Assembly (NCBI RefSeq): GCF_027580225.2
Contig: NC_073361.2
Span: forward strand, 28,672,501-28,736,500
Source of the DNA: Misgurnus anguillicaudatus
Lineage: Eukaryota; Chordata; Actinopteri; Cypriniformes; Cobitidae
Length of the DNA: 64,000 bases
Direction: 5' to 3'
Position 1 is the stretch's first letter, and each line of letters starts with the position of its first letter. This document shows positions 24,240 to 34,043 of the stretch, in pieces. Made by a program: the position numbers and the translations under genes. The notes beneath the pieces were generated by a model. The model was not told where the DNA came from and made no database searches. It saw only the letters and a program-made list of their open reading frames with translations.

Positions 24240-25345
24240 CCCGGCATATTCACAGCTTTAAGCAATGTGTAAGCACCATATAAAATGTTGACGCGCACAC
24301 GGTGGGGTTTTAAACGCACCGGGGGCACATAACATAGCACAAGACGGCGAGATACCGAGCGCGCCGCGGGTGTGCGAGATAAATAAATTCAGAGTCACGT
24401 TGGTGAGCTCGCTGAGCGCACCGTGGTGTACACATAAAACGCATGAGCGTGCATGATTAAGCCGAGACAACCTGCGCTCGTAGGGCAGGGACGTCTAAGC
24501 TGTACAATCTGACAACGTAGACGGCGAAAACCAGCCGGCCGTGTAGCAGATATCAAATATAGATACCCCTGTAGACCAAGTCCATGAAAAAGCCAAACTC
24601 TCACAGAGTGGGCTCTATATAGGACATAGCTCAGAGGGGCGTGAGCCAGTGCGATGGTTTCAACGATCCATCTAAATAACCACTGTAAGCAACACACATA
24701 CATAGTGAGTGATCTGCGAAACTCACGAACGGCCGATCTGACTATTATATGCGGCAGAACGGTTCGTAGCGTGGGATTATACAGATACCACAATAGTGTG
24801 AACCCAGGTGCGCCCTCGAGCGCATCGGGATGCATATAGATAGTATTATAGTGCACAGATCGGTGAGCTGTCCAAGCGCGCCGTAAATGTGTATTGACTA
24901 TAAATTGCACGGGCACAGGTGAACACTTGAATACATCGTGAATGCATATAGATGAATCAGAGTGTTATAATGCACAGGCCGGCAAAATTCTCAAGCGCGC
25001 CGTCATGTGTTCTGATAATAAGTTGTGCGCACACGGGTGAACCCTTCAGTGCACCGTGAATGCGTATAGATAAATCAATGCACAGAACGCGCCGTGAATG
25101 TGTACAGATATGATTGATGAACGTACGGTGGGCACTCAACGCACCGTGAACGTACACAGATGAACAACAATGTATGTATGTGTCACAGCCGTGTATACAG
25201 ATGAGCTTTTCCGAGCGCATCTTTAGTGTATACCGAAATGTTATAGCGTGCATATGTGAGCTTCTCTAAGCGCACGGTGAACGCATATAATTAAAACCCA
25301 TATCGTGCATACAGGTGAGCTTACGTGGCGCACCTTTAATGCAAC
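24240..25345. repeat. Degenerate subterminal tandem repeats (GCGCACCGTGAA.G.. motif)
   Basis: Motifs of the form GGTGAGCT...CGCACCGTGAATGCGTATAGAT recur roughly every 60-90 bp with strong divergence, for example near 24414, 24860, 25045, 25135 and 25270. The long minus ORF through it (24395-24916) has no domain and follows the repeat. Arrays like this are typical of the subterminal regions of large DNA transposons. Confidence 0.6.
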
Positions 25346-25702
25346 AAACCTCAGTAGTGCGCGAAGCAGGGATGTCGAAGCTGTAAACTGACAACGTGGA
25401 CGACGGGGACCAGCCGGCCGTGTCACAAATGTCAAATGAGAAACCTCTAAGACCATGCCCGAGGATCTAATCCATAAATGGAGTAGACTTCATTGTCACG
25501 GGAGGTGATAACGTCAACGATCCATAAATAACCTGTATTGACAGGTGCGCTAGTGAGTACGTCAGACGTATCTGTCATACAGGACCTTGGACAGTTCCAG
25601 AGCGCTGCGCCTCGGGCACCGTCCGCATCTGAGAAATGACAGACTTATGAATAAAGTAAATGGTCGGTCATAAAAGCGTGGTTCGCTGTTATCACCGCCA
25701 CA

Positions 25703-25724
25703 ATATATATATATATATATATAT
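25703..25724. repeat. (AT)n microsatellite
   Basis: Eleven AT dinucleotides in a row inside the fourth-layer element. Confidence 0.95.
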
Positions 25725-27192
25725 ACACACGCAGGGGGAGAAAGCCGCCGTGCACGAGCCTCTGTAGTGAGGAGAAAGCTGTTCCACCTACAATTCGCGG
25801 GGGGAAGACTCTCGCTGTCACTAGACAGAATAGATCAGACTTTGCATAAGGACGCCTCGCGAAAGGGGTCCTAGCAGCTCGTGTCAACGTGTTATAAGGC
25901 ACGTAATGTAGGTCGTGTCCCACGGATGCAATCTCCGCACGCACATCGTAACGGGTTAATAGTCTGCATCACGAGATGCGTATCACTCTGATTGAACATA
26001 GCTTATAAAGCAATGCAATGAGTTTATAAAGGAGATGACTCGCCAGCTTGTACAGGGAGCGAGATCTCGGTCTGGTTCGGTAAATAATGAAACCACCGTA
26101 GTTTGCCCGACCGCATTATCACAATAACATGGTCGAAAGTGCAGCAGTGCTAAAATCATCCCCTTAATGGACCGTATGTACAGTACAAGGTGATTGATAT
26201 GAGACAAACGGGCGTTCCACGCGCCGAAGGCAGATTGCCGTCGTAAAGCGTGTTCAACCCACAGCAGATGCTGGCGATCTCGTAATGGTAGCACTTCATG
26301 CAGCTGTGTGTAACTTAAGCATTAGCTTCCCGGCCGTCAGCTCGGGGCGGGACCTTTGCTTAGTCAAACTGAAGTGGACTTATGAACAGAATGCCACGAT
26401 ATTCAGCTTTCTGAGGCTCGTTAGAGGGGTACGTGAGCCCGTCTTAAACGAGAAGCCGCGCGTCTGACTGTGCGCGCGCTTTGAAACTTATTGTGGCGGG
26501 TAGCAAGCTCACTTCAGGTTGATATTACCCTTAATATCTCCGAGTATTGGAGCGGAGCGGAGGTGTGAGCGTCTTTGGATCCGCTGATATAAATCAGCTG
26601 TATGGCCGAAAAACGTCATAAACCGCTTGGCTGTAAGCTTTTGAGTGGCCGTCCGGAGAGGGCGCGATTCAAATGCTTGGAGCCATGCAAAAGTCTGAGG
26701 CTGCCGTCTCTCTATGAAGAGAGAATGACAGCCGTAAGACCGTGCTCGTTTGCGCCGTCAGCATCGTAGTGGAGAAACTGAGGTGGGCTGCGAGCGAATT
26801 TGGCAGAAAGGTGTTAGAGACACCCAGGGGCGGACTGGCCATCGGGAGTTCCGGGAGCAATCCCGAACGGCCGGTCCATTTCAGGCCGAACCGGCCGAAG
26901 TTCAAAAAGTTTTTTTTAATGCCTGACCAGGCGCTCAGCTGCAGCGGAACGCTGTGTCTGTTTCAGACCAGGCCAAACCAATTCTTCAAATCTTGAGGGG
27001 AGATAAGAGCGGCCCCTCCCAACTTGGACTGATCCTCGTTTTTCCTCACATCCGATTGGCTCAAAAGCGCCGATCAAAAGAGTTTACTTTTGGTCAGGTT
27101 TGGATTCGTGTGAATGCAACATAGACAAGACGGTAAAAATTGTGAAAACAAGAAAAGAAGAGAAAGAAATGGGTGGGGCCTAAAAAATAAAA

Positions 27193-27318
27193 ATGTTTGC
27201 ACAAGAGGCAGCTAAATGCGCCAAATTAACAGACCTTTTTCGCAGTCAAAAGGACGCTGTGGCAGGAGGTGCAGATGAGGAAGGACCAGCAGCATGGACA
27301 GGACAGGTGCACAATTAG
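27193..27318 (+). pseudogene. N-terminal fragment of a hAT transposase
   Basis: A 41-residue frame containing AAKCAKLTDLFRSQ ends at a TAG. The same frame has a stop just upstream, so the ancestral protein start is lost. The KCAKLTDLF motif recalls the N-terminal part of the transposase-derived proteins found with this CAGGGGCGG-ended hAT family. GACAG|GTGCAC near 27305 could be an exon end. The catalytic domain is absent. Confidence 0.4.
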
Positions 27319-27380
27319 TGATGCATCTATTATACACTGAAATCATTTATATTTGCATTTAAATATAGGCATATATAAGG

Positions 27381-27505
27381 AATAATGTAGAGCGAGGCGG
27401 TTGTTAGCGAATACAACCCCGACATCAGGACCCCACGCAAAGCGGAGCTTGAATCAGCCTTAAGGGGTTGTATTCGCTATAAGAACCGCCTCGCTCTACA
27501 TTATC
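27381..27505. repeat. Palindromic mini-element (TAGAGCGAGGCGGTT arms)
   Basis: About 40 bp at the left (AATAATGTAGAGCGAGGCGG then GCGAATACAACCCC) are repeated inverted at the right (GGGGTTGTATTCGC then CCGCCTCGCTCTACATTAT) around a loop of about 45 bp. Inserted inside the 26825-28886 hAT. Confidence 0.85.
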
Positions 27506-27734
27506 CCGCTTATGAAATTGATGAAATAGCCTGCGTGCGCATTTTGGCAACAGAAGTGGTGTTGTGGTGTTGTTTTAACGTGTTATCAACTCAGTAAGTT
27601 TATCAAAACAGTTTCCCAGCATCAAAATGTCTGGTAATTGCGTTTGGTTGCACTAATAATATACTAATATACGTATATATGGTCACTTTATACGTCTTCT
27701 TTTCACTCCACTATAGTACACGGATCTGGTAGCT

Positions 27735-28022
27735 GTGTTGAAAAACTTGATAAAGTCAACTTTTAAATATAACTTTCTCTGTCTGTGTTGCTTCACTGCT
27801 GATTCTTGCCATACTTCCATTGCCAATATGCGCGTGCATACGTTTCCACGTCATCATTGTGTTCAATGGTCTAAGGAATCCCTGTATGTCTGTTTATTAG
27901 CTGTTAAGGTCACTGATGGAGAGAGACAGGTTGATGATGACTCTTGCAGTCATATTGATGATGAGGAGGAAGGAAAGCAGAACAAGAGGAGGAGGAGAAT
28001 GGAACCAGTACAAAAACAGTGA
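27735..28022 (+). other. Unrecognised 95-codon ORF inside the hAT element
   Basis: The C-terminal half is highly charged: an aspartate/glutamate run (DDEEEG) followed by an arginine run (RRRR). I recognise no domain. Its place inside the 26825-28886 element, downstream of the transposase fragment, makes it possibly a leftover internal exon of that element. A chance ORF is equally possible. Confidence 0.2.
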
Positions 28023-28059
28023 TGGGTCAGTGTGCAGGGCTGGGTAGGCAATCATATTA

Positions 28060-28203
28060 CCCTGCTGGAAAAACCAGCATACCAGCAAGACCAGCATATG
28101 TTGTGGTGCTGGTATGCTGGTGACCACCAGCTAAACCAGCATCAAACCAGCATAGACCAGCATAATTCCCATGCTGGTTTGATGCTGTTTTTTTTCAGCA
28201 GGG
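28060..28203. mobile_element. TA-flanked MITE with CCAGCAT internal repeats
   Basis: The ends CCCTGCTGGAAAAACCAGCA and the inverted ...TTTTTTTTCAGCAGGG are flanked by TA (28058-28059 and 28204-28205). The 144-bp body consists of repeated ACCAGCAT/ATGCTGGT units in both orientations. This is a short repeat-built element I recognise as common in cyprinids. Confidence 0.85.
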
Positions 28204-28209
28204 TAGGCA

Positions 28210-28250
28210 TATCAATCAATCAATCAATCAATCAAAGCTTTATTAAGGAC
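28210..28250. repeat. (ATCA)n tract followed by AAGCTTTATTA
   Basis: Six ATCA units followed by AAGCTTTATTAAGGACAC. A short tandem tail next to such sequence is typical of the 3' end of fish LINE or SINE copies, but no body is recognisable. Confidence 0.5.
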
Positions 28251-28886
28251 ACACAAATAGAAAAATACAGCACAATATTACATATTTACATATAGGATAA
28301 AATGCAATAGTTCCACTTACTAGATTATAACCTGACTAAAGCACAGATTGAATTAAAAAAAGGAATTATTCTTAGTCATATTTATTACTGATGTTCTTCT
28401 CATGCATATGTAGCTGTACAATCAGTAAGCAGAGGCAGGGTCCAGCACACACAGGGGAAGTGGAGCCAGGGAGAGTTGAAAGTGAGTACGTACACACACA
28501 ATCTCTATTTTATGGGACTGTATTGTAGTTTTTGATTATCTGAGTGGGTATGTGTGAGTAATTGTAACAATTTTATCACTCCAACTGACTGTACACATAA
28601 CATGCTGGTAGTTAGCAGTATACTGTGACTTATGTGTTCGAGATTAGGTTTTGCTGGCCTGGTTGTGTTTAGTGCAGTGGTGACTTGCTTATACAACCTG
28701 AGGAGGCAGGTGTTATCCTAAAGTTTCTTTATGGTCTTCAGCATAATCTGATTCTCTTCATACCATAAAAACACTACTAGAATTAAAATAACTGCAAAAA
28801 ATCCTGCTCGTGCGCCAAGGGCACTCGCGTAAAAGGCCTCTCCATCTTAAAGTCCCGGGCTGAATTTCAGTCCCAGTACGTCCCTG

Positions 28887-29070
28887 GAGACACCGTACAG
28901 CCGTGGGGTGTCAATACACAGTATATGGCCAAACCGGGGTTTTTTCGGCAAGCGTCGATAGAATTATGGACAGCGGGCCGTGTGTGCGTATTACTGATTG
29001 CTTGTCAGTAAGGCGAGAAAGTGTTTAGAGACACCGTACAACCGTGGGGTGTCAATACACAGTATAGTAA
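28887..29070 (+). repeat. Direct repeat GAGACACCGTACA...CAATACACAGTATA
   Basis: GAGACACCGTACAGCCGTGGG followed by GTGTCAATACACAGTAT (28887-28927) recurs at about 29028-29067 with one change. It belongs to the fourth-layer element. The hAT insertion used the GAGACACC of the first copy as its target. Confidence 0.75.
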
Positions 29071-29589
29071 GCACGGAAATTACTCTTTTAGAGGAATTCA
29101 ATACCGTTCGCCACTATAGTGAGGTCGCATAACCAACAGTATGTTTAGGATAAACAGCACACAGAAAACATTTCAGGGCAGTCCAGCCGAGGCGCGACTT
29201 AAACCCTCTTCCCCCAGACAGTTCTATGTCGACGCAGCTGTGCTGCGAAGACCAGAGCTCGACCGTTCAGCTGCACGAGCCTTAGTAGTGACGGTGACCC
29301 GAACGGCTCACGGAGCAGAGCAGTATGTCTAGGTGGTTTAATGTCAGACTGAACCCATCGCAGAGAGGAAGTCTGCCGTGAGGCCCGCGGTTTTGCCGTT
29401 TATTAAAAAGGGCAGAAAAACCGGGTATATAAGAATGTACCAATATTCAGCGCACTGATATAGGACGGGACTGAATAAAGGGAGGTATTCGGGCCTCAGT
29501 ATGTTAAACAAACTCGTTCTGCCTCTGATTCCGTCTTAACCAGAGAGAAATTACCGGGCAGACGAGTCGTGAGCTTTCCGAAGTGAGAT

Positions 29590-29845
29590 AGACTCAGGCC
29601 GGTAAAGCTCTATAATAAGTGTTTTAGCGCTCAAATAGAGGCGTGTCCGCCTTATCGAGCAGACGAATGAGATCGCGCCGCTCCAGGGGGAGGGGCATGA
29701 AGCTCTGTATAGACGAATAGTGAGCCGGTTAGCTCTTATAATGAGTGTTCTTGATGCTCCAATAGCGGCGAATCCGCCCTATCGAGCAGACGAATGAGAT
29801 CGCGCCGCTCCAGGAGGGGAGGGGCATGAAGCTCTGTAATCGTTG
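29590..29845 (+). repeat. Tandem duplication of about 120 bp
   Basis: Two adjacent copies share CGAGCAGACGAATGAGATCG, CGCCGCTCCAGG and GGGGCATGAAGCTCTGTA. They are part of the right-hand interior of the fourth-layer element. Confidence 0.75.
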
Positions 29846-29914
29846 AACACTAGACAGCTGCATTTAGAGGCAGCGAGCCGTAAGAGCGCGTGCTAACTAC
29901 GCCGTTAAGAGACC

Positions 29915-30400
29915 TCACCACTGCGGGGAAAGGAGCGAGGGACTCCGCGAGCGTGGAGCACGAGTGGCTGTGCTATGACAGGGAACAGGGGCAGATCCGC
30001 CCGTGTTTGCTTGTCGTATGCATCTTTCTAGTTTTACGGTTCCCCGCTTGTTCATCTCAATAAGAGAGGAACGGCAGAGGGGAGCAGCAACACAGACAGA
30101 ACAGCCATGCGTCATATAAACGGTATCACCCGATGCACTCGGGGGATTCATATATGTGCCAGAGATCTCGCCACTGAATGTGAGAGGAGCGAAGGGACTC
30201 TGTAAGCATGAACGGTTGCGATGTGACAGAACACAGGGGGGGTTAGTCCGTGTGTGTTTGTCTTTGCATCCATCTAGTCTCATGGCTCGCCGTGTGTTCA
30301 TCCCGGGGAGAGAGGAACAGCAGGGGGAGCACGAAACATGGATAAGACAACCGAAGCATATAAGCGCGGTCCCGGCGTGGGAGGTGCCAGACCGGTGACG
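29915..30400 (+). repeat. Tandem duplication of about 245 bp
   Basis: GAGCGAAGGGACTC-type text, a C/G-TGTGTTTG stretch, GCATCCATCTAGT and GAGAGAGGAACAGCAG recur in order in two adjacent copies (about 29925-30150 and 30170-30400) with considerable divergence. Overlapping ORFs on both strands follow the duplication and show no domain. Confidence 0.6.
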
Positions 30401-30559
30401 CGCTCGGGGAAATTCATAGCAGAGGCTCACTCAAGCCGCTGTGCTGGACGCTATTACAACAGCGCCTGCTCTTTTAGCTTACAGCTTTATATTAAAAATA
30501 TTGATCTTACCGGGCGGCCGCAGGGGAGACCTCGTCAGGCATGTGTCCGCTGCACAGGG

Positions 30560-30705
30560 CTCGTACCACGGCAAGCGAAGGCTATCTTCGGTTCACGGCC
30601 GGAAAGCGGCAGGGGAGACGCTAGACCTGGATTCTGCTGTCTTCGGTTCTCAGCCGGAACGGGCAGGGGAAGACGCGAGGCCTGGACTCCGCTGCAGGGC
30701 TTTTG
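30560..30705 (+). repeat. Tandem duplication of about 66 bp
   Basis: CTTCGGTTC..CGGCCGGAA, GGCAGGGGA and GACGC.AG.CCTGGA recur in two adjacent copies just inside the right terminal repeat of the fourth-layer element. Confidence 0.65.
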
Positions 30706-32323
30706 TCGACGGCGAGGTAAGGCTTCTTCTTCTTCGGAGCAGCGAGAGGTTCGCGCTGAAGGAGAAATAATATGAGCTCCTGACGCTTGAACCGCGCTTA
30801 TATAAGGACGTGTGCATCCCGCGCGCGGGTTCAAACGTCATTGGTCTGTACTTTGTACAGACGTTAACCAATAGGCTTCAGTCACGGAGTAAACAGGAGT
30901 TTCCCCCCATAGCGTCAGCTAACTGACGCAATGCGAAGTGAACCGTATTGAAAGGGAACCTTTGTTGAGCTGGCTCAAATTTCTTGGACAATAAAAGAAA
31001 CAGACTGCACTTTAGTGGGGGAAAAGAAGTCCAACTTTTTTTGAAGTTGCAATAGCACTAGCATTATTTATGTTTATTAAAGAAATCCATTATATGTAAA
31101 AAAGGAGTTAATGATGTTAATAAAAGAAATGCTGAATAGCAAAAACCACCCTTGAAGGTTGTCATGTTGTCGTCTTATATTTGTTTTAGCTTAATTTGTG
31201 CCTCTCTTATTATGTTGGTCAGTTACATGTTAATTAGATCCAATCCATGTTCAGTAAAAATAATTTATGCAGAAATAAACTAGCTAATAGACCAACTGTA
31301 TAGTATTGTATACAAGTGTTTAATATCGGTATCGGCATCGGTATCGGCCAGAAGTTGTCTGTTTAAATCGGTATCGGCCCAAAAAAATCCTATCGGTGCA
31401 TCCCTACAATTAATTGTCCGTTTCATTGCTTTGACATTTAATTCTCATACTTTTTTTGTTTGTTTATGAAATATTTTTCACACATTGTTGTGGTTATTTA
31501 AATTAAATAGTTTGCAACGTTTACCTGGCAGTAAATTTTAAAACACATAACACATATCTTAAAGTAATCTGATAATGTCTCATTTATACAGGCACTGCAG
31601 CTCCCCCTTGTGTTTTTACAAAGATGTGCAATCATTGCGGTGATCTGAAATCATTGCAACGAGGTCAAACAATCGCAATGAGACGATTATTTAATCATTG
31701 TGACAGCCCTAACTTTTCGTATTCCTCCAGTCCTGTGACATGCCAGCGCGACCTCATGTAATACGTCATCACATCAAGAAGTAACGGATGACGTATGCGA
31801 AACTACGCCCCAATGTTTACAAGTGTGGAGAAAGAAGACCGTTTCGACGTTGTTGTATGTCGATTGATACTACTTAATGTCTTAGTGTCGGTTTATTGTG
31901 TAAATGGTCTGCAAATGTGTGTTTTTATATATGTAGCACGTGACCTTTCGACGTCATTACGCAATTATGTGAGGTCGCACTGACTCGTCACACAGCCGGA
32001 GAAAGAAGAGAAGTTGTGGCTTAAAAGTGCATTTTTTTTCTTGCCAAAACTGACAATCGTTTTGCTAGATAAGACCCTTATGCCTCGTTTGGAATCGTTT
32101 AGAGTCCTTTGAAGCTGCATTGAAACTGCAATTTTAAACTGCATTAAAACTGATAAGTGTTGGGGTCCATTAAAGTCCATTAAAATGAGAAAAATCCTGG
32201 AAATTTTTTCCTCAAAAAACACAATTTCTTGTCGACTGAACAAAGAAAGACATCAACAGTTTGGATGACATGGTGGTGAGTAAATTATCTGGATTTTTTG
32301 TAAGAAAATGGATTAATCCTTTA

Positions 32324-32940
32324 AAGCGCAATGATCAGCGTCTTAATTCCTGTCAGTTCCATGTGTGACATCCTATCTCTTAGTGTATTAAAGGAGTAGT
32401 TCACCCAAAAATGGTCCCCATTTTTTCCCACTATGAAAAGTCAATGGGCCCCATTTTTAAGGTGGAATACTCCTTAAGCACTACTGTTTCTCAAGCAGGA
32501 AACAGGAGCAGCATTGACTTCCATAGTATAAATATATATTTTTACTTGCTATGAAAGTTAACGGTGTTTAAAGACTGTTTGGTTGCAAAAATTATGAGCA
32601 GGCTAATGAAGAAATTGAGTAAAATACATTTGAGCAAGTTTAAAACGCATTGATCAGCATCTTAATTCCTGTCAGTTCCATGTGTGACATCCTATCTGTT
32701 AGTGTATTAGGGGAATAGTTCACCCAAAAATGAAAATTCTGCCACCATTTAATTTTATTGTTCTGTTAAACTGTTTCTCAAGCAGGAAACAGGAGCACCA
32801 TTGACTTCCATAGTAAAAAAAATTAACTATGAAAGTTAATAGTGCTTAAAGACTGTTTGGTTACAAACATTAATGAGAATGCTAATAAAGCTATTTTGAG
32901 CAATAAGTTAGCATAAACATTCATGAAAACATGCATAAAG
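32324..32940 (+). repeat. Tandem duplication, offset about 319 bp, carrying an AGTTCACCCAAAAATG repeat
   Basis: GATCAGC(G/A)TCTTAATTCC and TTCCATGTGTGACATCCTAT occur at 32333 and again at 32652, followed in both copies by AGTTCACCCAAAAATG, CTCAAGCAGGAAACAGGAGC and AAAGACTGTTTGGTT. AGTTCACCCAAAAATG is a ubiquitous cyprinid repeat phrase also present at about 53393. The first copy is interrupted at its left end by the 23131-32320 insertion. Confidence 0.8.
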
Positions 32941-33702
32941 CTTGCCTGCCAGAAGACAGAATTTATATTAACCTGAATGTCAAACATCTCTTTAACCTAG
33001 ACCATAATGAATGCTGAAGCAATTTGTTTCATTTGTCCAAACCAAGATCCAAGAGGAAATTAGATTCGGCCACAAGGTTTAACTCAATATCTGGCATGTT
33101 ACTTTTGCACATAAATCAAATAAAATAACAGAAGAATCTAAAAAAAAAAAAAACACCCCACAGCACACACAATATTGAAGCAAAATCACTTTAACACACC
33201 AAAGGCGTCATTGTGCATGATGTCATAAAAGCAATTTCCACATTAGTTGCTCTACTTGTGCATCTAATTTTGTTTAAGATTTATAACAGCCAAGTGTTCT
33301 TTAAGGAATGATCAAAGCTCACACTTACATTTGTCAATGTAATGAGCAAGATAAAGCATGTACATGTTATATCCTCAAGTCCATACTGCACACCAAAGGA
33401 GAAATAAATGAATGGTTTAAATATCCAAAAGGAGTTTTTGCACATATTTTGCGTAATTCATGATGTGATCATTTGCATACAAAACCACTAAAATATATAC
33501 ATGTAGAAACAACACAGTGATGTGATGTGAATAACAGGAATTCATTTTAGATTCAGTTGCACAGATCAGAGCTGCCTTACTGTCTTCTATGAGTTTGGAC
33601 AAATTGCATGTCCTTCTTAAATCTTTAAAAAGAGTTAAAGTTTGTCTATTTTGCTTTACTTCTACATTTGTACAGTTGCATGGGAAACATTGCAGTACTC
33701 TA

Positions 33703-33856
33703 AGAAATAAAGGTACAGAACTGTCACAGATACAGTGCCCAGTACAATTTAGGTACAGATATGTATACATTTGGTGCCAACATGTACCTTTGAGTTTCGA
33801 ATATGCACTCTTTAGGTGTACTTTTTGAAAGGGTACTGTCCCAGTGACAGCTTTTG
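33703..33856. repeat. MITE-like repeat inside ASIC intron 1
   Basis: AAATAAAGGTACAGAACTGTCAC at the left and GGGTACTGTCCCAGTGACAG at the right are inverted relatives (ACTGTCAC/GTGACAG and GGTAC motifs). I recognise it as a cyprinid repeat family. It accounts for the plus-strand ORF there and for the false C-terminal extension of the channel reading frame. Confidence 0.55.
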
Positions 33857-34043
33857 TATGTTTTTCCTGAGAGTTGTTCTTTGTAATTTTGCCAAACAAT
33901 TCTGATGAAACACCCTCTTGGTTTATGGTCCACTGTAAGTGCTTGTAGTAAATAACAGTTTTCCAGCAGTGCCTCAGCATCAGTTGGAGACAACTGCAAA
34001 CATTTAAACAACAATAGAAGAGTTTGCCACCATGGCCACTTAC

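Larger units (their letters stand above)
26825..28886 (+). mobile_element. Fifth layer: hAT element (CAGGGGCGGACTGG ends), exact 8-bp TSD
   Basis: The exact duplicate GAGACACC lies at 26817-26824 and 28887-28894. The left end CAGGGGCGGACTGGCCATCG and the inverted right end CAGGGACGTACTGGGACTG agree at 10 of the first 13 bases, and CCGGG-rich subterminal blocks lie inside both. I recognise the CAGGGGCGGACTGG end from vertebrate hAT elements. It carries a transposase remnant (27193-27318) and two smaller insertions (27381-27505 and 28060-28203). Confidence 0.88.
23773..30960. mobile_element. Fourth layer: large GC-rich TIR element with subterminal repeats
   Basis: About 195 bp at the left (23799-23992) recurs inverted at the right (30766-30960). 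They share GCATTGCGTCAGTTAGCTGA, CGTCTGTACAAAGTACAGAC, CCGCGCGCGGG and a TATATAAG box near 23955 and 30800. The outermost left 60 bp (AACGCTTAGGTTACTCACG...) is itself repeated inverted at 24049-24110, so the left end is duplicated. The interior carries degenerate subterminal repeats (24240-25345) and tandem duplications on the right. The layout resembles EnSpm/CACTA-type elements, but I cannot confirm CACT ends or a 3-bp duplication. No transposase domain recognised. Confidence 0.6.
23565..31406. mobile_element. Third layer: hAT element (TAG.GATGCACCGAT ends), 8-bp TSD
   Basis: The exact duplicate CAATTAAT lies at 23557-23564 and 31407-31414. The ends TAGTGATGCACCGATGTATC and GATAGGATT..-type inverse (ATCGGTGCATCCCTA) carry many GGCCGATA/TATCGGCC motifs. 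A compact member of the same family is at 54107-54553. Its own sequence is about 23565-23772 and 30961-31406. Confidence 0.85.
23445..31711. mobile_element. Second layer: hAT element (TAGGGCTG...CAGCCCTA)
   Basis: It begins TAGGGCTGAAATTT and ends GTGACAGCCCTA. The flanks ACTTCTCG (23437-23444) and ACTTTTCG (31712-31719) are an 8-bp duplication with one mismatch. Its own sequence is only the segments 23445-23556 and about 31415-31711, rich in ATTAAT/AATCGTC motifs; the rest is deeper insertions. No coding capacity. Confidence 0.78.
23131..32320. mobile_element. Outermost layer: TTAA-flanked foldback element split by nested insertions
   Basis: Ends AGGATTAGTCCATTTTCTTA (left) and the inverted TAAGAAAATGGATTAATCCT (right) lie next to TTAA at 23127-23130 and 32321-32324. 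The arms pair over about 300 bp (GATGTCTTTCTTTGTTCAGTT, TGGACTTTAATGGACCCCAAC and CATAAGGGTCTTATCTAG recur inverted near 32000-32320). Only about 0.9 kb belongs to this element; the rest is younger insertions. The empty target site survives in a tandem duplicate (see findings). Confidence 0.85.

Noticed and set aside
24395..24916. 173-codon minus-strand ORF, one of the longest in the window
   Set aside because: Lies in the degenerate subterminal array of a transposon, has no domain, and its length follows from the GC-rich repeat.
29915..30430. 171-codon minus-strand ORF with overlapping plus-strand ORFs
   Set aside because: Spans a tandem duplication inside the large TIR element; several frames on both strands are open at once and none shows a domain.
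33417..34043. Continuation of the ASIC reading frame to 396 codons
   Set aside because: The frame passes a perfect GTAAGT donor; sequence after it has no ENaC/ASIC motifs and contains a repeat. It is intron.
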